From NCBI GenBank assembly GCA_017616675.1, contig JAFZXR010000020.1, positions 1 to 55,482 on the forward strand: a stretch of 55,482 bases of DNA. Reading direction: 5' to 3'. Position numbers and translations under genes: made by a program. This DNA comes from Bacteroidales bacterium. GTDB lineage: Bacteria > Bacteroidota > Bacteroidia > Bacteroidales > F082. The notes under the pieces are model-generated. The model was not told the DNA's origin. It searched no databases and saw nothing but the letters and a program-made list of their open reading frames with translations. This document shows, piece after piece, positions 18,001-25,500 of the stretch. The stretch's first letter is position 1; every line of letters starts with the position of its first letter.

Positions 18001-19721
18001 ACCAGTATATTTTCCATCCATTTGTGCTCCCGTTTGTGCTCGGCATGGCTTTCGTGCTGACGTACTGTCTCGTGGGGCTTTTTAGAATCATCGGGCAGCT
18101 GCCGAAAGACGACCGGAAGAAGTTCTGGCGCTCGCTGGTGACACCGAAGACCGCCTGGGCTAACATCCGCGACCTGTTTGGCGATTGCCTGTTCCACGTG
18201 AAAATCTGGAAACGTAACCCGATACTCGGTTATATGCACTCGGCCATCGCGTTCGGCTGGTTTATGATTATCGTAATCGGCCATGTGATGCTGTTTACGT
18301 TGAAACCATTGCAAAACGTTGACGTTCAAGGCTTTGCAAGGACATTCACCAACTTCTATTACCCGATTTTCTACAAACATTTCGCCGAAGAGACGCCGGT
18401 TTTCGCCTTCCTGATGGATTTCTTCCTGATAGTGATAATCTCTGGTATTTTCATCGCTGTAGTGAAGAAAATTTATTCAGGCGTGGTGGGAGTGAAGCGC
18501 GTCACGAAATTCGGTTTCGCCGACAACATGATTCGTTTCGCCTTGTGGACCATCTTCCCGTTCCGACTCATCGCCGAGAAAACCAACATCATGGCGTTCT
18601 GGTGGCTTTATTCCATCGACCTGATGATATTTATGTGCATGCTGCCGTTTACGCGATACATGCACATCCCGACGGAGGCGTTGTTTATCTTGCTGCGTCA
18701 TGCCGGACTGAAGCCTCGCGAGCCACGTAAAGGCTATGCCTTGGCGCAGATTTACTCATGCCCGAGCTGCGGCCTATGCATCGATGCCTGTCCGATGAGC
18801 GTCAACGACAAAAACAGCGGCAACACCTCGGCTTATTTCATGAAAAAGCTAAGAAATGCTGATGATGCCGAAGCCAAGCGCATCGCCGAGACCTGCATGC
18901 AGTGCGGCAAATGCGTGGCAGTGTGCCCAGTGAGCATCGAGTCGTGCGACATCAAGATGAGCCAACGTGAAGCCACACCTTATATTATTAATAGCAATCA
19001 TTCGTATCTTGAAAACGTGGAAATGTCTTCCTCTGTCAATTCGACCGTCCTTTATTTCGCCGGCTGCATGACCCAGCTTACGCCAAAGATCATGCGCTCA
19101 ATGAAGAAAATCATGGAGGCGGCAGGCGAGGAGTATGAATTTCTCGACAAGGACGGCGGCATCTGTTGCGGAAGGCCGATGATGCTGAGCGGCAAGAAAG
19201 CTGAAGCACAAGCTATGATTGAGAAAAACACTGAGTTGATAAAGAAATCCGGTGCTAAAAAGCTGGTGCTTTCGTGTCCGATATGCTATAAGGTTTTCAA
19301 AGAGGAATATCATCTCGAAGGAATTGAGATTCAACATCATACGCAATATATCGACGAGTTGATCAAGAGTGGCAAGCTGAAGGTCAACAAAGGCGAGATG
19401 AACTACGTTTACCACGACCCTTGCGAGCTTGGAAGAGCTTTCGGAGTGTACGACGAGCCTCGCGAAGTGCTTGAAAATGTTGGTAATCTGCGCAAAGCGA
19501 AGTCGGAGAAGGAACTCAGCATCTGCTGCGGCGGAAGTTTGGGCAGTTTCAACCTCACCCAGCAGGAACGCGATGAAATCACTGCCAATTCGGTCGACGA
19601 CCTGATGTACAATCATCCTGACGAGATCGTGACAGCATGTCCGCTGTGCCTCAAGACATTCTCAAAGAAATCGCCGGTTCAGGTTAAGGATATCGCAGAG
19701 ATTGTTTGCGAAAAAATTTAA
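17997..19721 (+). CDS. Membrane HdrDE-type fusion: cytochrome-b-like N-terminus, 4Fe-4S dicluster, two CCG domains
   Basis: 574 residues. The first about 230 contain five or so membrane helices (for example around FVLPFVLGMAFVLTYCLVG and AIAFGWFMIIVIGHVMLFT) with conserved His residues, like NarI/DsrM/HdrE heme-b subunits. About 250-320 holds two cluster motifs, CPSCGLCIDAC and CMQCGKCVAVC. Two canonical CCG domains follow: FAGCMTQ / GICCGRP / SCPICYK, and HDPCELG / SICCGGS / ACPLCLK. HdrE and HdrD, or DsrM and DsrK, are usually separate proteins; here they are joined. The protein should link the menaquinone pool in the membrane with a cytoplasmic thiol/disulfide centre. It is the last gene of the operon and is followed by two inverted repeats at 19725-19781. 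Confidence 0.85.
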   Translation: MNQYIFHPFVLPFVLGMAFVLTYCLVGLFRIIGQLPKDDRKKFWRSLVTPKTAWANIRDLFGDCLFHVKIWKRNPILGYMHSAIAFGWFMIIVIGHVMLFTLKPLQNVDVQGFARTFTNFYYPIFYKHFAEETPVFAFLMDFFLIVIISGIFIAVVKKIYSGVVGVKRVTKFGFADNMIRFALWTIFPFRLIAEKTNIMAFWWLYSIDLMIFMCMLPFTRYMHIPTEALFILLRHAGLKPREPRKGYALAQIYSCPSCGLCIDACPMSVNDKNSGNTSAYFMKKLRNADDAEAKRIAETCMQCGKCVAVCPVSIESCDIKMSQREATPYIINSNHSYLENVEMSSSVNSTVLYFAGCMTQLTPKIMRSMKKIMEAAGEEYEFLDKDGGICCGRPMMLSGKKAEAQAMIEKNTELIKKSGAKKLVLSCPICYKVFKEEYHLEGIEIQHHTQYIDELIKSGKLKVNKGEMNYVYHDPCELGRAFGVYDEPREVLENVGNLRKAKSEKELSICCGGSLGSFNLTQQERDEITANSVDDLMYNHPDEIVTACPLCLKTFSKKSPVQVKDIAEIVCEKI

Positions 19722-19724
19722 TAA

Positions 19725-19751
19725 TTACCAAATATTAATAATTATTGGTAA
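19725..19751. repeat. AT-rich inverted repeat after the hdr-like operon
   Basis: TTACCAA and TTGGTAA arms (7 bases) flank a 13-base AT-rich spacer. It may be a regulator site or part of the operon terminator region. Confidence 0.4.
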
Positions 19752-19762
19752 CACAATGTAGA

Positions 19763-19784
19763 GATGTCACAGTGTGGCGTCTTT
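19763..19784 (+). terminator. Probable terminator of the hdr-like operon
   Basis: GATGTCA-CAGTG-TGGCGTC forms a seven-pair stem with two G-U pairs and a five-base loop, followed by TTT and a T-rich stretch. It is weak but well placed. Confidence 0.45.
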
Positions 19785-19794
19785 ACAATTTTAT

Positions 19795-19802
19795 TATTTT
19801 TG
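19795..19802 (+). promoter_or_regulatory. Upstream promoter box of the TPR kinase gene
   Basis: TATTTTTG followed by CA. It is the first of two identical boxes 28 bases apart before the kinase. Confidence 0.5.
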
Positions 19803-19822
19803 CATTTTCTCAATAAAATTTG

Positions 19823-19830
19823 TATTTTTG
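19823..19830 (+). promoter_or_regulatory. Proximal promoter of the TPR kinase gene
   Basis: TATTTTTG followed by CA, 19 bases before the ATG at 19850. It overlaps the TTG that an ORF caller would take as start, which argues for 19850 as the real start. Confidence 0.65.
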
Positions 19831-19849
19831 CACTTTAAACAATTATAAG

Positions 19850-21754
19850 ATGAAAAAGCATTTGTTGTTTTTGATTCTCATTTTATGCTATTCCTTTGTC
19901 TCCGCTCAGGATATCGACAGTCTGTTCCAAGTTTTTGAGAATAACCGCGGCGAAGAGGCATATAATGCTGCCGTTGCCATCGACGAGGCGATAGGTCGTG
20001 AGCCGAATTTCGATGCCGACACCGACAAGGACGTGATAAAGCTGAAGATCCTGCGCACGATGATCCTTTATTACTTCAACCACAATGATTTTCAACATGT
20101 TGTGCAGTATTCGGAAGTTGGAATCGAGCATTACGACAAGATTGGCGACCTCTTCAACGAGGCGGGCTGCATCATGACACTGGCCAACGCCTACCAGCGA
20201 CTCGGTCAGCTCGACAAAGCCATTGAGTGCTACAACCGCTGTAGCGAGCTGATGGACGAGATCGGAGGCGAGATGGCGGCGGTCAACAAACGCTATGTGA
20301 TGAACAACATCGCCGAGATTCATCTTGCGATGAACGAATACGACGTGGCTGAAGAGATTTACGGCAAATGCATCGAGATGCTTGGCGAAATCGATGCTTC
20401 GGATACCGCTTCGATGCTCGACCTGGCGACATATTATCAGAATCTTGCAGAAGTTCATATCGCCCAAAACAAGGACGATGCTTTGGGTTATGCCGAGCAG
20501 TCGCTGGAGCTTTCAAGAAAATATCTCGACACGCCGCATAAGGTCATCAACCGACTCATGACTTTGTCGAAAGCATACGAAAGACTGGGCAGAGACAAGG
20601 AGAGCCAACGACTTCTTGACGAGGCTCTGCAGCTGGCCGAAGAGTACAACGAGACATATCTGCAAGCAGTGATTCATCTCCAGAAAGGCGAGTATTCGCA
20701 AGCGATTGCGATGGCCAAGGAAAATCATTACGACGAGTTGCTTCAGGAAGCCCTTAAAGACGCATATCGTTACGAACGTGAACGGAATCCCAAGTTGGCG
20801 CTTGAATATTACGAGCAAAGCATGGCGATGCGCGACTCGGTTTTCAACGAGACTCAGCAACAGCTCATCCGCGACTATCAGGTGAGGTATGCTACCGCCG
20901 AAAAGGAACACGCATTGGCTCTTGAACAAGAAAAATCGAAACGTAACCGCCTGTATATCATCGTATTATCGATTGTTGTATTATTGCTTATCGTCATCAC
21001 TTTGATTTGGATTCGATTGGCAAAAGTAAGAAAGACACGCAACGAAGAGCTGACGCATCTCAACAAGACCAAAGACAGGCTTTTATCAATCGTTTCACAC
21101 GACGTGAAGACGCCAGTGGGTGCCATGTGCCAGGTTTTACGCGGCATCACCGATGGCTACGACGGTATTTCCGACACCGACAAGAGAGCGCAATTGATGA
21201 TTCTCCGTTCGTCGTCGGAGGCTTTGCACGACCGTATGGATAACATCATCCAATGGGTAAAGCAAGAGCTTGCCAACAGCACAACAACGCGTATAATATT
21301 CAGTATCAACGAATTAGTTGACGAATGTATCAAGACGCAGGAGACTTCAATTACGATGAAGTCGTTGAAAGTCAACAACGAAGTGCCGAAATACATCATG
21401 GGCTACGACGACATCAACGTGGTGCGACTGGTGATTCAGAATCTGCTTGGCAATGCAGTGAAATTTTCGTATCCGAATGGCGAAATCACAATTAAAGCCA
21501 ATCATGATATTGATATTGCATGGATATCGGTGGCCGACAACGGCATGGGTATCAGTGAGGCAAAATTGGAGAAGATTTTCAGTTATATGACATCTTCCGA
21601 CAAGGGCACGGGTGGCGAGACTGGCACAGGCATTGGATTGTTTGTCAGCAAGCAGTTTATCGACAAAATAGGCGGCAAGATGTCCATCGAAAGCAAGAAA
21701 GGCATAGGCACTACCGTAAGTTTCAGTATTCACTATAAAATGTTGGAAAGATGA
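19850..21754 (+). CDS. TPR-containing sensor histidine kinase
   Basis: 634 residues from ATG at 19850 (MKKHLLFLIL). Residues 1-20 are a signal peptide ending VSAQ. About 60-340 is a TPR array, for example ANAYQRLGQLDKAIECY, lying outside the inner membrane. A short coiled region leads to one membrane helix at 368-390. The kinase core follows with the H box SHDVKTP (His417), N box NLLGNAVKF, G1 box VADNGMGIS and G2 box GTGIGLFVSK. This is a HisKA-type core, with no receiver, PAS or HAMP domain. The stop overlaps the start of the response regulator gene by four bases, so the two should form a pair. The stimulus is unknown. The T9SS-exported LRR protein immediately downstream is a plausible target. 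Confidence 0.9.
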   Translation: MKKHLLFLILILCYSFVSAQDIDSLFQVFENNRGEEAYNAAVAIDEAIGREPNFDADTDKDVIKLKILRTMILYYFNHNDFQHVVQYSEVGIEHYDKIGDLFNEAGCIMTLANAYQRLGQLDKAIECYNRCSELMDEIGGEMAAVNKRYVMNNIAEIHLAMNEYDVAEEIYGKCIEMLGEIDASDTASMLDLATYYQNLAEVHIAQNKDDALGYAEQSLELSRKYLDTPHKVINRLMTLSKAYERLGRDKESQRLLDEALQLAEEYNETYLQAVIHLQKGEYSQAIAMAKENHYDELLQEALKDAYRYERERNPKLALEYYEQSMAMRDSVFNETQQQLIRDYQVRYATAEKEHALALEQEKSKRNRLYIIVLSIVVLLLIVITLIWIRLAKVRKTRNEELTHLNKTKDRLLSIVSHDVKTPVGAMCQVLRGITDGYDGISDTDKRAQLMILRSSSEALHDRMDNIIQWVKQELANSTTTRIIFSINELVDECIKTQETSITMKSLKVNNEVPKYIMGYDDINVVRLVIQNLLGNAVKFSYPNGEITIKANHDIDIAWISVADNGMGISEAKLEKIFSYMTSSDKGTGGETGTGIGLFVSKQFIDKIGGKMSIESKKGIGTTVSFSIHYKMLER

Positions 21755-22383
21755 TACGCATTCTCATTGTTGAAGACCAACCTATTTGCAGGCTCGGAAT
21801 CCGCATGACATTGACAAATTCAGGCATCAGCCATACCATTGTGGCGGAGACGGAGACAGTGTCGCAAACAATTGATTTTCTTGAGAATAGCGGGAATGAT
21901 ATCGACCTGATCCTGCTCGATTATATGCTTCCCGACGGCACTGGAATGGATGTTATCGAGGCGGTGAGGCGTCTTCATCTCAACCCTAAGATTGTGATAC
22001 TCTCGGGCGAGGCTGGCGGCGCTGTCGTACAGCAGCTGATGGATGCCGGCGTCAACGGGTATATGGACAAAAACATACGGCCGGAGGAGCTGGAGAAGGT
22101 GCTCACCACCGTGATGAACGGCGACGACTACACCGAGAAGGCCACCATGCACCTGCAGGGTGACATCAAAGCTGACATGGACATACTTTCGACGCTCACC
22201 CGACGTGAGATGGAAATCATCACCTTATGCGCCTCTGGAATGAGCGCCAAGCAGATCGCCGATGAGCTGTGCATTACACAGCATTCCGTTGAAAATCATA
22301 AAGATAACATCTTCAAAAAGCTTCACATCCAGTCGACTTCCGAGTTGATTTTGTTTGCCTTCAAAGTAGGCTTAATCAGCTAA
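21751..22383 (+). CDS. NarL/FixJ-type response regulator
   Basis: 210 residues. Receiver domain: acidic pocket VEDQ at 7-10, phosphoacceptor Asp57 in LLDYMLPDG, Ser85 in LSGEA, and Lys107 in MDKN. LuxR-type HTH: LTRREMEIITLCASGMSAKQ, then a recognition helix in ITQHSVENHKDNIFKKL. It overlaps the kinase stop by four bases (ATGA). The expected output is DNA binding as a dimer. It ends just before a clear terminator at 22389-22413, and the LRR gene has its own promoter after that, so regulator and LRR protein are separate transcripts. Confidence 0.93.
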   Translation: MIRILIVEDQPICRLGIRMTLTNSGISHTIVAETETVSQTIDFLENSGNDIDLILLDYMLPDGTGMDVIEAVRRLHLNPKIVILSGEAGGAVVQQLMDAGVNGYMDKNIRPEELEKVLTTVMNGDDYTEKATMHLQGDIKADMDILSTLTRREMEIITLCASGMSAKQIADELCITQHSVENHKDNIFKKLHIQSTSELILFAFKVGLIS

Positions 22384-22388
22384 GCTTA

Positions 22389-22413
22389 AAAACAGGAAAT
22401 TTCTCCTGTTTTT
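22389..22413 (+). terminator. Terminator of the kinase-regulator operon
   Basis: AAAACAGGA and TCCTGTTTT arms around a short AT loop, followed by a T run, directly after the regulator stop codon. Confidence 0.8.
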
Positions 22414-22431
22414 TACTATTTTATTAATAGG

Positions 22432-22439
22432 TACTTTTG
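22432..22439 (+). promoter_or_regulatory. Promoter of the LRR surface protein gene
   Basis: TACTTTTG followed by CA. It predicts a leader of about 100 bases before the ATG at 22548. Confidence 0.65.
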
Positions 22440-22448
22440 CACTGATGG

Positions 22449-22474
22449 AAAAGGTATGTCCAAATGCCTTTTTT
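22449..22474 (+). promoter_or_regulatory. Leader hairpin with T run, possible attenuator
   Basis: AAAAGGTAT and ATGCCTTTT pair over nine positions (one G-U) around GTCCAA and end in six T. It begins only about 10 bases after the promoter box, so it would be at the 5' end of the LRR mRNA. Confidence 0.45.
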
Positions 22475-22547
22475 ATCGGTGTAATTTTTTATTTATATCA
22501 TTGATAATCAATAAATTAAAATAATAATATTAACTAACAACAACAAA

Positions 22548-25500
22548 ATGAAAAGAAAACATTTACTAATTCTTATGCTGATGGCACTCTTAATGCCGTT
22601 GGCATTGAACGCGCAGTCGAGCTTGCCGTTCAGTGAGAACTTTAACTCGGTTCCTGTTAATCAGCTGCCAAATAACTGGACTCTTTCTTCAACCCAAGTG
22701 GGTACGGTTACCGCTGTTGTTCAGAAGGAAACACCCACTTCAACAAACAGAATCCTTTTGATGGGTGTTACCCAGTTGTACAACGGTAACGGAGCTTTGG
22801 CCGTGCAAATTCCGACCAACGCAATCGGTAAGTACTATGTGAAAATGACTTTCAAACTCATGCCCACATCAGCTACATCGGGTACTTTTAAGGTTATTTG
22901 CGCAACCACAAACTTCTCGAACCCAATTGAAATCGCCACTTATAATGCCTCTGATTTGACCGTAGGCAGTTGGAACTATATAACGGTTCCAGTGACGCTA
23001 CCTAGCAACAGAACAATTACTTTTATGGTTACCACTACTGCTGCCAATTCAGGCTGGGCCATTGATGACGTAAGCGTGACAGACGGTTACAAGCCAACCA
23101 ATGTGACAACATCGGTTTTGGAACCCAATTATGCGACTATCTCTTGGGATTACTCTGGTACCAGCGGTTATGAAATGCAATACCGCATGCAAGGCGAAAC
23201 GGATTGGATTACTTACACCACACCCTCAAACCATTACGCCATTAGCGAATTGCTGCCCAACCACACATACGAAGCGCAGGTAAGAGGATACCAAGGCACA
23301 TATTACACTGGCTGGAGCGACTTGCTCACCTTCACGACCCCAGATGCCTATTATGATTTCTCTGTTGTTATACCGAATTCAAACCAGTATCTTTATTACA
23401 AAGTCACCGACAGCTACAACCATGTGAAAGTGGTGTCGCCTTACAATAGCTTCAGCGATCCTTGGGGAACTATTGCCAAGCCGGAAGGAAACGTCGCCAT
23501 TCCTCAAACTGTAACCTATGGCGGCGTCACTTACACTGTGACGGCAATCGGCAACAATGCTCTCAAAGACTGTACCGATGTGACAGGTATCAGTATTCCT
23601 TCGACGGTGACAACTATCGGCGATTACGCTTTTGCTAACTGCAAACTCACATCACTTACGATTCCATCATCGGTGACTAATATCGATGTATATGCTTTCT
23701 ATCAATGCGGTGACAACAACGGAATGTCTGTCAACATCGTCGGAAACGCCACAACAGGAACAACCATTCAAACCATGGCGTTCTTAAAGAGTAAAGTGAA
23801 CGAGTTGACGCTGGGCGAAGGCGTGACTTTTGTGGGCGACAAAGCCTTCTGGGGTTGCTCGCTTTTGACCACTCTGCATTTCAACGCCACCAACTGCACT
23901 CAGATGCGGTCAACTTACAACAGCGCATATTATTCGGTGTTTAACAGTGGCAATGACATTACAACCCATCCGGCCATTACCACTTTGACCATAGGCAGCA
24001 ATGCAACCAACATCCCTGATTACGCTTTCTACGACTTTGCATCGCTCACATCGGTTGCGATTAGCGAAGGCGTGACTTCGATTGGCAACCAGGCCTTCTG
24101 GAACTGCCCTAATCTGGCTACTGTAAATTTCAATGCCACCAATTGCACCAATATGAAAACAACTTTAAATTCTGTCTCATACTCGTCATTCAACAGTGGC
24201 TCTGACAATACAACCAATCCGGCAGTTACAACGTTGAACATTGGTAACAACGTTACGAACATTCCCGATTACGCTTTCTACGGTTTCACTTCGCTTCCTG
24301 AAGTGACAATTAGCGAGGGCGTGACATCAATCGGAGAACGAGCCTTCTGGAAGTGTCCCAACCTGACGACGGTGCATTTCAATGCCACCAACTGCACCAA
24401 TATGAAAACAACTTACTATTATGTCTTACGCTCGCCATTCAACAGTGGCACTGACAATACAACCAATCCGGCAATAATAACTTTGACCATCGGTTCCAAC
24501 GTGACAAGAATTCCAGAATACGCTTTCTATGATGCGGACCAGATTACAACCGGTCTTATCATTCCAAGTTCAGTGCAATATATTGAAGAATGCGCATTTA
24601 AATCATGCTCGCGTATTCCTTCTCTTGTCTTTGAGAATGGTTCGCAACTGGAAAGTATAGATGAAGAAGCATTTAATTATTGTGATGACATGTCAGGAAT
24701 CCTAAGATTGCCTAACTCTTTAACTGAAATTGGATATTGGTCTTTTTCTCATTGTGGTTTCTGGAAAGTCGTCATCCCTTCTTCGGTTACGTCAATTGCA
24801 GCTTCTGCTTTCAATAGTTGCGGCTCTAGTATGGTTGTTGAAATAGCTGGTAATCCGACTTCTGGCACAACTATAGGAAACTACGCCTTTTATAATAGCG
24901 ACATAGTAGAACTTACCATAGGTGAAGGTGTAATATCAATCGGAGAACAAGCCTTCTGGAAGTGTCCCAACCTGACGACGGTGCATTTCAATGCCATCAA
25001 CTGCACAAACATGATGACAACATACAATAATGGTACGTCTGATCTCTCACTCTCACCATTCAACAGCGGTGATGATGAAAATTCCTATCCGGCCATAACC
25101 ACTTTGACCATTGGTGATAATGTAACTAGAATTCCGAAATATGCTTTCTATCATGCAAATAGTATTTCAAACAATCTTATTATTCCAAGTTCAGTGCAGT
25201 ATATTGAAGAGAGCGCATTCGCATACTGCAAAAAGATTTCTGGTCTAAGTTTTGCCGAAGATGCACAACTGGTAAGTATTGGTACATCAGCGTTTTATTA
25301 TTGTGAGAGAATTAAAGGTACTCTCCGTTTTCCTAACTCTTTAACTGAAATTGGAGGCTGGACTTTCTGTCTTAGCGGGCTGTTTTCAAAAATCATTATC
25401 CCATCATCGGTAACCTCTATCGGCACTAGTGCTTTCAATTCTTGCAATCGCGATTGTTATCAGGGTGGTTATCGGCTGATTGTCGAAATAGCTGGTAATC

